The notes under the pieces are model-generated. The model worked only from the letters and a program-made list of their open reading frames with translations. It did not search any database and had not been told where the DNA came from. From Thiomicrospira sp. ALE5 (GTDB lineage: Bacteria > Pseudomonadota > Gammaproteobacteria > Thiomicrospirales > Thiomicrospiraceae), in assembly GCF_900112445.1 (NCBI RefSeq), contig NZ_FOYY01000004.1, positions 344,841 through 408,840 of the forward strand: a DNA stretch of 64,000 bases. Direction: 5' to 3'. Shown here one piece after another: positions 47,672-60,019 of this stretch. Numbering within the stretch: the stretch's first letter is position 1; every line of letters starts with the position of its first letter. The position numbers and the translations under genes are program-made.

Positions 47672-48754
47672 TCAATAGACATCAAGTTGAATCCGCCCTA
47701 GTTTGCGCGCATCCAACCAAGCTTGGTCTACGTCTGAAAACAAGCCATGAGTTGACCAGGCCTGCTTAATCGCCGCTTCAACACCTTTTGCTACCCCTTG
47801 CTTACTACCACAGACATAAATATGACCCTCCGCTTGCCAGTCGGCTAACCAGGCCTGCTGCTTAAGTAAGGCATCCTGCACATAATAAGGTGTTGGATAA
47901 CCAACCGGTTGCGGGTCACGCGAAAAAGCCGTCACCAAATTCAGCAGGCCTGCCTGCTGCCATGCACTCAATTGTTTTTGTGCTAAAAAGCGCTGCTCGG
48001 CATGTGTTTCTCCAAAATAGAGATGATTTTGACTGGCACCCTGTGCCGCTCGCGCTTGCATAAAACCCAGAAACGGTGCTAATCCCGTACCTGCCGCAAT
48101 CATCGTCACGGGTGTTTGCGGATTAGCAGGTAATTTAAACTGTGGATTGGCTTTTATGGCTATACTGAACGTCTCGCCTAATTGACTTGTCGCCAAACTG
48201 GTTGAGGTTACACCATAACGTGTGCGACCGTGTTGCTGAATCTCAAGCTGCTTAAATAGAATTTGCAGCCGATTAGGCGCCATTGAATTGGGCGCGCTCG
48301 CGATTGAATAGTATCGGGGTAATAACGGGGTAAGCAGTGGTAGTAACTGCTCACCTAATTGTGCTATTTTTGGGTATTCAATCAATAAATCTAATAGATC
48401 ACGACTGTCTGCATAAGCGCGCATTAGATGACGATCAGGCCATAAATTAAAGCCAAACTGGCGCCCGAGCTTACCCAATAAAGCAGGATCTAAGAATGTA
48501 ATCTCTAAATGGTAAACTAATGCGTCAAGGGCACACACATCGCCCACCCGACGCAAACTTACCATCGAATCGGGCGCTAGATTGAGTTGTGCTAGAATCG
48601 CGTTTGCCCATTCAATACGATTGGTACCCAGCACGGTGACCCAATCACCCGGCTGATAATCGAGCAGCTCATCGGTCTCTAAGGTTACCAACCATGCTGG
48701 CTGTGATACCGAAGCATGAGTAAGCGGAGTTTTTTCAATTAACCTTGCTTGCAT
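47672..48754 (-). CDS. Ferredoxin/flavodoxin-NADP reductase-type oxidoreductase (CysJ C-terminal-like)
   Basis: The 360-residue protein resembles the reductase half of sulfite reductase flavoprotein: FAD-binding RYYSIASAP and YGVTSTSLA, a helical insert of about 100 residues between the FAD strands, NADP-binding AAGTGLAPFLGFMQAR, and VCGSKQGVAKGVEAA near the C-terminus. No FMN-binding flavodoxin domain is attached, so it must take electrons to or from a separate partner. Three CAGGCCTG copies lie within 196 bp (47757, 47850, 47945), the densest cluster in the window. Confidence 0.8.
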   Translation of the reverse strand: MQARLIEKTPLTHASVSQPAWLVTLETDELLDYQPGDWVTVLGTNRIEWANAILAQLNLAPDSMVSLRRVGDVCALDALVYHLEITFLDPALLGKLGRQFGFNLWPDRHLMRAYADSRDLLDLLIEYPKIAQLGEQLLPLLTPLLPRYYSIASAPNSMAPNRLQILFKQLEIQQHGRTRYGVTSTSLATSQLGETFSIAIKANPQFKLPANPQTPVTMIAAGTGLAPFLGFMQARAAQGASQNHLYFGETHAEQRFLAQKQLSAWQQAGLLNLVTAFSRDPQPVGYPTPYYVQDALLKQQAWLADWQAEGHIYVCGSKQGVAKGVEAAIKQAWSTHGLFSDVDQAWLDARKLGRIQLDVY

Positions 48755-48769
48755 CCTATAATCAATGAC

Positions 48770-49297
48770 CTATGCGCCAAGCCAACCGGCAAAAGTCATC
48801 ATCCAAGGCGCTGCGATCAAAATGGTTACTGCAGATCCAAGGCCCGCAACTAACCCTAATACCAGCTGGGGTAAAATACTCATTTGGCGTATTTCAACTT
48901 GTTCAAGTTGGCGCTCTACCCCATTTAATACTGCAATTTGGCGCTTAAGTAGGCTGTTTAGCGTTTGTATTTGTTTAAATAATAACGCTTGTTCTTCTTC
49001 AAGCTGCGCTTTAGAGCGACGGCTAAACTGTTCGATATGACGCGTTTGCATCCCCATATCGCGCATTTGCTCTGAAAGCTGCCCAATCGCCTTGTCCATT
49101 TGCTGAACTAAGTTTTGCAGGGCCGTTTTATCTTGGTTAAGCCATTCGTAGTCTGGATTAAGCATATCCGACAAGTCGATGTCTTCTAAATAACTGGCCC
49201 CATTGGCTTTTTGTTTGCCGCGATTTTTTTTAATTGCCTGTTCGAGCAATACACTTTTTGAACCCAAAGGTTCGACCTTGCGTAAGTCGATTGCCAT
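48770..49297 (-). CDS. Coiled-coil protein with C-terminal membrane segments, unknown function
   Basis: The 175 residues begin MAIDLRKVEPLGSKSVLLEQ, continue with a long heptad-like coiled coil (about residues 60-140) and end in one or two hydrophobic helices (ILPQLVLGLVAGLGSAVTIL and onward). GAGG lies before the ATG. The layout suggests a tail-anchored inner-membrane protein with a cytoplasmic coiled coil. No family recognised. It is 15 bp upstream of the oxidoreductase gene on the same strand. Confidence 0.7.
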   Translation of the reverse strand: MAIDLRKVEPLGSKSVLLEQAIKKNRGKQKANGASYLEDIDLSDMLNPDYEWLNQDKTALQNLVQQMDKAIGQLSEQMRDMGMQTRHIEQFSRRSKAQLEEEQALLFKQIQTLNSLLKRQIAVLNGVERQLEQVEIRQMSILPQLVLGLVAGLGSAVTILIAAPWMMTFAGWLGA

Positions 49298-49468
49298 TTG
49301 TTGCCTCGCTGCAGGTTAAATAGTTATGTTAGATTCTGCTAGTTTAGCAAGTCCTAGGCCAGCTTAACAGAGCTAGGTACAATCTATGATGAAAAAGGCT
49401 TGCCAGATGCAACGTCGCCCTCTATGATTTGAAGCATTATTTTTACTATATTAACAAAGGTTGTCACC

Positions 49469-50116
49469 ATGAACAAAGCGGACTTTATTAATTTTATTGC
49501 CGACGTCGGTGTATTGAAATGGGGCGAATTTACCCTAAAATCAGGCCGAATTAGCCCCTACTTTTTTAATGCCGGTTTGTTTAATACCGGTGCGCACCTA
49601 GATCAACTCTCGCAGGCCTATGCCGCTGCCATTGCTGCATCAGGCGTAGAATTTGATGTGTTGTTTGGTCCAGCTTACAAAGGGATTCCCCTTGCCGCCA
49701 CCACCAGTGTTGCTTTAGCGCGTGACCATGGCATCAACAAGCCCTATGCCTTTAACCGTAAGGAAATTAAAGATCATGGGGAAGGCGGCCAAATTGTTGG
49801 CCACGCGCTGACTGGGCGAATTTTAATCATTGACGATGTGATTACTGCAGGTACCGCGATCAGGGAGTCGATTGACTTAATTCATCAACATGGTGCGACC
49901 CCTGCTGGCGTGGTGGTGGCGTTAGATCGTATGGAACGCGGCCAAGGTGAGTTATCGGCGATTCAAGAAGTAGAACAGCAATATGGTTTACCCGTGATGA
50001 GTATTTTGAACTTGAATGACTTAATTACCTATTTGGGCGGTGGCGCTAAACAAACGGGCGATGCTGGCACCTTAACCGCTATGCAAACTTACCGCGACCA
50101 GTTTGGTGTTAAATAA
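49469..50116 (+). CDS. pyrE: Orotate phosphoribosyltransferase
   Basis: PyrE joins orotate to PRPP to give OMP. The 215 residues include [24 protein letters not shown] and the PRPP motif [22 protein letters not shown] precedes the ATG. A single gene, convergent with the TauE/SafE gene. Confidence 0.97.
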   Translation: MNKADFINFIADVGVLKWGEFTLKSGRISPYFFNAGLFNTGAHLDQLSQAYAAAIAASGVEFDVLFGPAYKGIPLAATTSVALARDHGINKPYAFNRKEIKDHGEGGQIVGHALTGRILIIDDVITAGTAIRESIDLIHQHGATPAGVVVALDRMERGQGELSAIQEVEQQYGLPVMSILNLNDLITYLGGGAKQTGDAGTLTAMQTYRDQFGVK

Positions 50117-50123
50117 TAACCCA

Positions 50124-50891
50124 TTAAGCACTTAATGACCAAGCTTGATACATCAGTGCAATCCCCACCAGGATCGTAATCACTTCAAATGCATGTTTAA
50201 CAAGCTTGTTACCTTTGACTATTGACAAATGTGCGCCTAGGTAACCGCCAATCAGCGACCCTAAAATCAAGGCAGGCAACCAACTCCACATAATGTCACC
50301 TAAAATACCGAGGGTTAGCGCGCCCATACCATTCCAAAAAATGCCTACCAACACCAAGGTATAGGCGACTGCCGTTTTATAATCAAGACCAAACCAACGC
50401 ACTAACCAAAGGGTAACAAAGAGTCCCGTACCCGATGTGAGTGATCCATTGAGCACGCCAATCATTAAAATCACAATACCACCGATTAGTAGGCCTGCTA
50501 CTTGGCGGTTTTGTGGTTGTGAAGTTTGCCCTAGTTCAGGCTTTAGCCAGGAGTAAATGCCTAAACTTAGGGTTAGCAGCCCCAATGCCAAGGTTGCCCA
50601 GCGCTCATCGACCTGTAAAATAAAACTTGCGCCCAGCACGACACCGGGTAAACCACAGGCTAGGATAAATGCCGCAAATCGCCAGTCGAGTGTTGAACTA
50701 CGCCAATGGCGTGCGGTTGCGCCTAAACCCAAAAACACACTCGCGACCTTATGCGTTGCCAAGGCCACGCCAAACGGCAAACCCAGAAACAACAAGGCCG
50801 GCAGCTGCAGCAGGCCTGCTCCGCCGCCGGCTAGCGCAGATAATAAGTTCGCTACCAGCGAAATAAAAAATAATAAAACTTGTTCTAACAC
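50124..50891 (-). CDS. TauE/SafE family sulfite/anion exporter
   Basis: The 255-residue membrane protein (start GTG at 50891, six bases after GGAAG) has about eight membrane segments and the family's LLSALAGGGAGLLQLPALLFLG-like first repeat with Gly-rich loop and a second repeat containing GVLNGSLTSGTGLF. Members export sulfite, sulfoacetate or similar anions. A TTG at 50903 is an alternative start. It sits directly behind a terminator-like hairpin and a larger structured region, which could control it. Confidence 0.85.
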   Translation of the reverse strand: MLEQVLLFFISLVANLLSALAGGGAGLLQLPALLFLGLPFGVALATHKVASVFLGLGATARHWRSSTLDWRFAAFILACGLPGVVLGASFILQVDERWATLALGLLTLSLGIYSWLKPELGQTSQPQNRQVAGLLIGGIVILMIGVLNGSLTSGTGLFVTLWLVRWFGLDYKTAVAYTLVLVGIFWNGMGALTLGILGDIMWSWLPALILGSLIGGYLGAHLSIVKGNKLVKHAFEVITILVGIALMYQAWSLSA

Positions 50892-50902
50892 AAACGCTTC
50901 CA

Positions 50903-50942
50903 AATAAAAAAGCGAAACCTCAAATGAAGAGACTTCGCTTTT
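50903..50942 (-). terminator. Terminator-like hairpin directly before the TauE/SafE start
   Basis: On the minus strand a 9-bp stem AAAAGCGAA/TTCGCTTTT (50934-50942 with 50908-50916), with further CTC/GAG pairing in the loop, runs into TTTTTTATTT. The T-run ends only a few bases before the SD of the TauE/SafE gene. It either ends the argB transcript or acts as an attenuator for the gene below. Confidence 0.75.
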
Positions 50943-50974
50943 AGTTGATGTTGCAGACTCAAAGCTAGAAATAA

Positions 50975-51056
50975 AGGGCGTAACCCTCTAGTCTGCCGAC
51001 GCCTCTTTTTGCGCAGCAAAAAGCCGAAGGAGGCCGCGCTAGAGGGTGAGAGCCCT
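50975..51056 (-). ncRNA. Structured intergenic element of unknown class between argB and tauE
   Basis: Nested inverted repeats make one long hairpin: AGGGC/GCCCT (50975-50979 with 51052-51056), ACCCTCTAG/CTAGAGGGT (50983-50991 with 51039-51047), GCCT/AGGC (51001-51004 with 51031-51034) and CTTTTTGC/GCAAAAAG (51005-51012 with 51016-51023). The asymmetric bulges between stems are typical of RNA structures. It begins 15 bp after the argB stop and precedes the attenuator-like hairpin and TauE/SafE gene. It could be a leader RNA, a small RNA or a mobile palindromic element. Confidence 0.5.
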
Positions 51057-51071
51057 GACCGTTAGAGCGGT

Positions 51072-52486
<1,415 letters not shown>

Positions 52487-52668
52487 CGTTATTCCTTAAT
52501 TAGCAATAAATCATGGTTGTATTTTATCATAATCCTTAGTTCCTTCCGCGTTTGAAGCTGAGTCAAGTACTTCAGATAGCCCTATTAAGCTTTTCTATTA
52601 GTGTTATCCCCCTAAGCAAGCGTAATATTAATAAAAAATAATATCTTCACCTACGATTGGAGCCTAGT

Positions 52669-54577
<1,909 letters not shown>

Positions 54578-54591
<14 letters not shown>

Positions 54592-55918
54592 CTAGCACCG
54601 GTTGGCCTACCATCAGAGTGAACAATTTATCTGGATGAATATGTCGACGCCAAGCGGCCAAGACATCTTCTTTTTCTAGTTCGGCAATAGCAGCAGGAAA
54701 GGCCTCCAAGTAGTCAAGAGGCAAGTCATAAAAGCCAATCATCGAAATATATCCTAAAATTTTACTATTTGTATCAAAACGCATGGGCCAACCACCCAAT
54801 AGGTTTTGTTTGATGTCGGCAAACTTTTGATCATCAAAGTCCTCTAAAAAGCCGAGCAGGGTTTCTTTAACCACCTGATCGGCTTCTTGCGCTTGGTTAT
54901 TCGCGGTAGACAAGCCAATCATCCAAGGCCCGGCTTCGCGCAGCGGCGCAAAAAAACTAAACACACTGTATACCAAACCGCGTTTTTCGCGCACTTCTTC
55001 GACGAGTAAGGATGCAAAGCCACTGCCACCAAGCAGGTGATTGCCTAAAAATAAAGCGTAGTGGTCTGGGTGTCCACGCTCAACCCCTAACTGACCCGCA
55101 AAATACTGCGTTTGATTCGCGGTAAACTCCACCACTTCTAAACCAGGTGTCACCGGTTCGGGTTTAGCAAGGGCAGGCGCTTTAACCCCCGTTCCCAAAC
55201 GCTCACTCAACTTTTGCGCAATGGCTTCTGCTTGCGCGCGTGTTAAATCACCGACTATGGCAATTTGCGCATTTTGCGCGACATAAAACTGGCGATAAAA
55301 AGCCTCTAAATCCAACGGTGTGAGCTGTTCAATGACCTCTTGCTGACCTGCCACATCATGCGCATAGGGATGGTTTTGATACAGACGTTCCCAAAAGACT
55401 TTACGCGCATATTGTCCAGCCACTTCATCGGCTTGCTGCATGGCTTGCAATAAACGCACTCGATCGCGCTGCATAATATCAGCTGGAAATTCTGCATCAG
55501 TAATGACTTCAGCAAACAAATCAAGCGCAGCGGTTAGCAGCGGCTCGCGTGTCAATGCACGCAATGAAAAACTAGTCATGTCACGATTCACATTTGAATC
55601 AAATACCGCGCCTAAATCGTTAAAGCCATCTGCGATCGCTTGCTCATTACGCTGACTGGTCGCCAGCCCAATCATATTGCCCGTAAAGTTGGCTAGACCC
55701 GGTTGCGCACCATCGCGGGCACTGCCGGCATCAAATACCAGCTCGATATCCATCATGGGCAATTCCGGGGTGGCGACAAACATGACTTTGACGTCTTGCT
55801 GGGTTTGCCAAGTTTGAATATCCAATTGGGCGAAAACCGGCCAACTCATGCTGAGAATTAACCCAGCTGCCGCGGATTTAACTAGAATGGCTAAGCGATT
55901 AAGTGTTAAGTTTTTCAT
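54578..55918 (-). CDS. M16-family peptidase-like protein lacking the zinc motif
   Basis: The 446-residue exported protein (signal peptide ending PVFAQ) has the M16 fold but no HxxEH: the corresponding stretch reads GLANFTGNMIGL. It keeps the C-terminal Arg/Tyr-type element EEVREKRGLVYSVFS. In M16 heterodimers, one subunit supplies zinc and the other this substrate-binding element. It is translationally coupled to the active-type M16 gene (one-base overlap). Confidence 0.9.
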
Positions 55919-57297
55919 TAGTGTGATCTCCCCCCAAAGTCAGGTCTGGCCGCTGGACGGCGATTCGTTTGACCACTAGGTTCTAAAATCGCGACGGTAG
56001 ATTGATCCAGTTGCAAGTATCTATTCGCAACCTGCTGAATCTGTTCCGGTGTGACTTGGCGCAAGTTATCCACATAATCATCAAACGTACTGGATGGCAA
56101 TCCAACGCTGACCAGCATACCTAGCATATTGGCTTGAGATTGAATGGAATCTTGGCTAAACACATGCGCCGCTTCGGCTTGCGCCAGCACACGATTTAGT
56201 TCTGCCTGGGTGACCGGCTCATTTTGCAAACGAGTAATCTGCGCTAACAAAGCCTCTTCCAGCTGAGCCACACTCACGCCAGGATTAGGCTGTGCACTGA
56301 GCGCAAACTGTGATCCTAACCGCCCCAAAAATCGATAAAAACTACCCGCAGAACTGGCCAACTGCTGATCACGGACTAAGGCTTGCGTTAATCGTGAACT
56401 GTCGTTGCCACCTAAAATACTGCTTAGTACCGCTAAGGCATACACATCAGCAGGATCTTCGGCGCTAACTAAGCTTGGCGCATGAAAACCAATTAACAAA
56501 CTGGGTACAGGAACGGCATCTTTTAGAATAATCCGGCGTTGCCCTTGTTGTGGTATTTCGACCGCGGAACGGGGTGGCGCAATGTCACGCGCCGGAATCT
56601 GACCATAGGTTTGCTTGGCATAAGTTAACACTTCGTCAGGCGTGATATCCCCGACCACCACCAATGTGGCATTACTAGGTGAATACCAACGGTCGTACCA
56701 GGCCTGCAAATCCTCAAGCGTGTAGTTTTTAATATCATCCATCCAGCCGATAATAGGATTACGTTCTGGGCTACTCAAAAACGCAGTGGCTTTGAATTGC
56801 TCAAATAAACGTGCACTGGGGCGATCATCAACCGCCCAAAGTCGTTCCTGGATGACGACATTACGCTCTGGTTGAAACTCGGCATCCGTGAGCTTTAGAT
56901 TAGCCATACGATCCGCTTCCATTTCCATCACCCTTGCAAGGTGTTCTCGGCCAACAATTTGAAAATACGCCGTGTAGTTAGCTGAGGTGAAGGCATTGTC
57001 TCGCCCTCCAAGGCGCGAGACTTCGCGCGAAAACTCGCCGGGCGCCATATTTTCGGTACCTTTGAACATCATGTGCTCAAGCATATGAGAAATACCGGTT
57101 AAATGGGTTGGCTCATAATTGGCACCCACTCGGTACCAGGCCTGGTGAACCACAATAGGTGAGCGATGGTCCGATTTAACAATGACTTGTAAGCCATTAT
57201 CGAGTTGGGTCTCAAATAGGGTCGGTGACTCGGTTGCAAGCGCAGGGTTGGTCAGTATTAATAAAAGACTAAGCCCCCATGTTTTCCAATTAGGCAT
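55918..57297 (-). CDS. M16-family zinc peptidase
   Basis: The 459-residue exported protein (signal peptide ending ALAT) contains the inverted zinc motif HMLEH in ISHMLEHMMFKGT with the distal Glu region EMEADRMANLKL, so it is the catalytic member of the pair with the following gene. Two CAGGCCTG copies (56699, 57137) are both read as Gln-Ala-Trp. It is divergent from ftsY. The substrate is unknown. Confidence 0.93.
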   Translation of the reverse strand: MPNWKTWGLSLLLILTNPALATESPTLFETQLDNGLQVIVKSDHRSPIVVHQAWYRVGANYEPTHLTGISHMLEHMMFKGTENMAPGEFSREVSRLGGRDNAFTSANYTAYFQIVGREHLARVMEMEADRMANLKLTDAEFQPERNVVIQERLWAVDDRPSARLFEQFKATAFLSSPERNPIIGWMDDIKNYTLEDLQAWYDRWYSPSNATLVVVGDITPDEVLTYAKQTYGQIPARDIAPPRSAVEIPQQGQRRIILKDAVPVPSLLIGFHAPSLVSAEDPADVYALAVLSSILGGNDSSRLTQALVRDQQLASSAGSFYRFLGRLGSQFALSAQPNPGVSVAQLEEALLAQITRLQNEPVTQAELNRVLAQAEAAHVFSQDSIQSQANMLGMLVSVGLPSSTFDDYVDNLRQVTPEQIQQVANRYLQLDQSTVAILEPSGQTNRRPAARPDFGGRSH

Positions 57298-57457
57298 ACT
57301 GCTCTCCTTCCAAGCGTGCTGTATTTAATATAGTCAACCCATCTAGGCTGGGCATTTGCAGTGCAAAAAACGTTAAGTTATTTATAATAGGACGATATGA
57401 CTTTTACAAGGGGCGCAGACGAGTGCGTCGCATTTTTCCTAAATTACTGAGACCTGT

Positions 57458-58534
57458 ATGTTTAATTTTCTTAAAAAGAAACCCATTGTAACTGAGCCTA
57501 AGCCAGAAGAGGTTACAAATCCCTCATTAGATTCATCAAATGAGGCTGTTGATCAAGACACCGCAATATTACCTGTTGCCACTGATAATGCTGAACAAAC
57601 GCCCACTAAAAAAGGGCTATTCTCTCGCCTAAAAACCCAGTTGACCAAGTCACGCGAAGCGTTTACTTCCGGCCTGTCTCGATTGTTTTTAGGTAAAAAA
57701 CAGATTGATGATGAGCTATTAGAGGAATTAGAAACCCTGTTGCTCCAAGCGGATGTTGGCTTTGAAGCCACTTCACAAATCATTGATGCGCTCACCGATC
57801 AAGTATCTCGTCAGATTTTAAAAGACCCAAACGCTTTACTAGAATCTTTAGCTGATCAACTTGAAGCCCTTTTAACGCCAGTAGAGCAGCCCTTGGTCAT
57901 CGATGCGGATGCCAAACCCCATGTGGTTTTAATGGTCGGCATTAATGGTGCGGGCAAAACCACTACGATTGGTAAACTGGCCAAATATTTGCAAAATCAG
58001 CAGCATAAAGTGATGTTGGCCGCTGGCGATACCTTTAGGGCTGCCGCAGTAGAGCAGCTGCAAACCTGGGGAGAGCGCAATCAAATTCCAGTGATGGCGC
58101 AAAAAACCGGTGCCGACTCAGCGGCGGTAATTTATGATGCGATTCATTCTGCCAAAGCGAAAAAAATGGATGTGTTACTGGCCGATACGGCGGGGCGCTT
58201 GCATACCCAGAACAACCTAATGGACGAACTGAAAAAGGTCAAACGGGTCATACAAAAGTGCGATGCAGAGGCGCCGCACGATGTATTACTGGTACTAGAT
58301 GCATCTATTGGTCAAAACGCCCTCAATCAAGCAAAAGAGTTTCATCAAGCCGTTGGTGTAACAGGCCTGGTTATCACTAAACTCGATGGTACCGCCAAAG
58401 GCGGCGTCATTTTTAACTTAGCTCAAACAATGGGGATACCGGTTAAATTTATCGGCGTGGGCGAAACCTTGGCTGACCTTCAAGTCTTTAATGCCAAGTC
58501 CTTTGTAGATGCTTTTTTAGATCGTCAAACCTAG
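57458..58534 (+). CDS. ftsY: Signal recognition particle receptor FtsY
   Basis: FtsY docks ribosome-SRP complexes to the membrane. The 358 residues have a short acidic/Thr-rich A region, then the NG GTPase domain: VGINGAGKTTTIGKLAKY, GDTFRAAAVEQL, DTAGRLHTQNNL, TKLDGTAKGGVI. The A region is much shorter than in E. coli. One CAGGCCTG copy at 58362. Confidence 0.97.
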   Translation: MFNFLKKKPIVTEPKPEEVTNPSLDSSNEAVDQDTAILPVATDNAEQTPTKKGLFSRLKTQLTKSREAFTSGLSRLFLGKKQIDDELLEELETLLLQADVGFEATSQIIDALTDQVSRQILKDPNALLESLADQLEALLTPVEQPLVIDADAKPHVVLMVGINGAGKTTTIGKLAKYLQNQQHKVMLAAGDTFRAAAVEQLQTWGERNQIPVMAQKTGADSAAVIYDAIHSAKAKKMDVLLADTAGRLHTQNNLMDELKKVKRVIQKCDAEAPHDVLLVLDASIGQNALNQAKEFHQAVGVTGLVITKLDGTAKGGVIFNLAQTMGIPVKFIGVGETLADLQVFNAKSFVDAFLDRQT

Positions 58535-58543
58535 ATTAATCGC

Positions 58544-59320
58544 GTGATTAACTCGGTTGCGATATCATCTTGGTCGCCCGCCCAGCAACGTGCCTATCAG
58601 CAGGGCTATAATCTTGCATTGCATAGTCAAAGTGAGGCAGGCTTGGCCAATAAACCCGCTCCGCCTTTATCAATTCGTCACGATCCTGACTTGCTTTACC
58701 CTTTTGAGCAAGGTTATCAAGCAGGTTTGCTTCAACCTCAACAGCGCCGTTATCGTGGCATCATGCCATGGACCAGAGTTCGCCAACTCCTATTTATAAT
58801 ATTGATAATCTTAGCAGGCCTGCTGGTTATGGTCATAATGGCGCCAAACGATAACCACTCTATTGAAACGAGCGCACAAGCTGCAAAACAAGATCCGCCC
58901 ATTTTAGACACAGTTCATAGACAGCCTTCCGTTCCAGTAGAGTTGGAAGAGTTTGCTCTTTTAACCGCGCAAGAGCGAAAAGCCTTACTAGCCTTGCAAA
59001 ATGAACTTGCCGCCTTTAAAACTGACGCCACAAAAGCTGGACTAGACCTCAAAGTTTCCTTTGAGTTACTCATTGATGAATATGGTTTATCTAATGGAGA
59101 TGCTTGTCGAGCCGTGTTTATTTGGCCAAATAACGACTATGAAAATTTTGATTTAATATGGCATTTTAATGGTCAAAAACACTCTAAACAAAACTTCTGG
59201 CAAGAGGCATTTATTCCCCATACAATAGGGATTTGGGGGGTATTATTTATCGAAAACGATATACCTTTTGCTTACCTTTCTTTTTATTATGGAGGAAATA
59301 CGCTTGAGCTACTTGAGTAA
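58544..59320 (+). CDS. Single-pass membrane protein of unknown function
   Basis: The 258-residue protein starts with GTG at 58544 (MINSVAISSWSPAQQRAYQQ). About 80 cytoplasmic residues with two similar SxxQxxAYxxGYxxAL/PFEQGYQAGL stretches are followed by one membrane helix (about residues 82-102) and a C-terminal domain with an aromatic, beta-rich end. No recognised family. It follows ftsY by 9 bp and overlaps the next gene by 17 bases, so the three are probably one transcript. Confidence 0.65.
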   Translation: MINSVAISSWSPAQQRAYQQGYNLALHSQSEAGLANKPAPPLSIRHDPDLLYPFEQGYQAGLLQPQQRRYRGIMPWTRVRQLLFIILIILAGLLVMVIMAPNDNHSIETSAQAAKQDPPILDTVHRQPSVPVELEEFALLTAQERKALLALQNELAAFKTDATKAGLDLKVSFELLIDEYGLSNGDACRAVFIWPNNDYENFDLIWHFNGQKHSKQNFWQEAFIPHTIGIWGVLFIENDIPFAYLSFYYGGNTLELLE

Positions 59321-59930
59321 GCTTGGACTAGCAGGCCTGGTGCTGGGCACCTTGATACTAAATGGCTGTGCAACAAATCGTAATCCGCCTCCAGAAGTTC
59401 ACGATAATGTATGTGAATTGATTAAAAACGATCGGCAATGGTATACAGCTGCAAAACGCTCACAAGATCGGTGGGGAACATCCATCGCTATACAAAAAGC
59501 CTTTGTTCACCAAGAGTCTAGGTTTGTTCACAATGCACGCCCACCTCGACGCAACCATCTGGGTATTATCCCTGGTAGTCGTGCTTCAAGTGCGTTTGGT
59601 TATGCACAGGCACTCGATGGAACCTGGGCAGAATATCAACAGGCAACGGGTAATTTACGTGCTAGAAGAACAAATGTTAATGATGCTTTAGACTTTATTG
59701 GTTGGTACAACAGTCTTTCACACTCTCGTAATGGTATCGCACTCAATGACCCTTATAATTTATATCTAGCTTATCATGAAGGACATGGGGGGTTTAGACG
59801 TAAAACCTATGAGCAAAAACCATGGCTTATGTCAGTGGCCAAACGGGTTGAACAACGCAGTATTATGTATCAGAATCAACTAAATCAGTGTCGCTTACCA
59901 TCACAACGCTGCTTTTTTGGCCGCTGCTAA
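59304..59930 (+). CDS. Lipoprotein with lysozyme/transglycosylase-like fold
   Basis: I place the start at the TTG at 59304, eight bases after GGAGG, giving a lipoprotein signal (MSYLSKLGLAGLVLGTLILN with lipobox Cys next) of 208 residues; an ATG at 59268 would give no proper signal. The mature part has IQKAFVHQESRF (catalytic Glu position of SLT-type lysozyme folds), SSAFGYAQALDGTWAEY and NLYLAYHEGHGGF, the order of motifs in soluble lytic transglycosylases. It probably acts on peptidoglycan at the outer membrane. Confidence 0.8.
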   Translation: MSYLSKLGLAGLVLGTLILNGCATNRNPPPEVHDNVCELIKNDRQWYTAAKRSQDRWGTSIAIQKAFVHQESRFVHNARPPRRNHLGIIPGSRASSAFGYAQALDGTWAEYQQATGNLRARRTNVNDALDFIGWYNSLSHSRNGIALNDPYNLYLAYHEGHGGFRRKTYEQKPWLMSVAKRVEQRSIMYQNQLNQCRLPSQRCFFGRC

Positions 59931-59959
59931 AGACGTTAACAGGGTATAAGGTTTATTTA

Positions 59960-59993
59960 TATAAAATAAAAAAGGCGGTGATGAAACCGCCTT
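59960..59993 (-). terminator. Rho-independent terminator after fabB
   Basis: On the minus strand AAGGCGGT/ACCGCCTT (59986-59993 with 59972-59979) with a short loop is followed by TTTTTTATTTTAT. The plus-strand side has AAAAG, so it acts mainly for fabB. Confidence 0.85.
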
Positions 59994-60019
59994 AAAAGTC
60001 AATTAATTTGTGTTAACCA

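Noticed and set aside
50975..51056. Similarity to a glycine riboswitch
   Set aside because: GCCGAAGGAG on the plus strand recalls the glycine aptamer, but the other conserved segments and their order are absent and the flanking genes are on the opposite strand.
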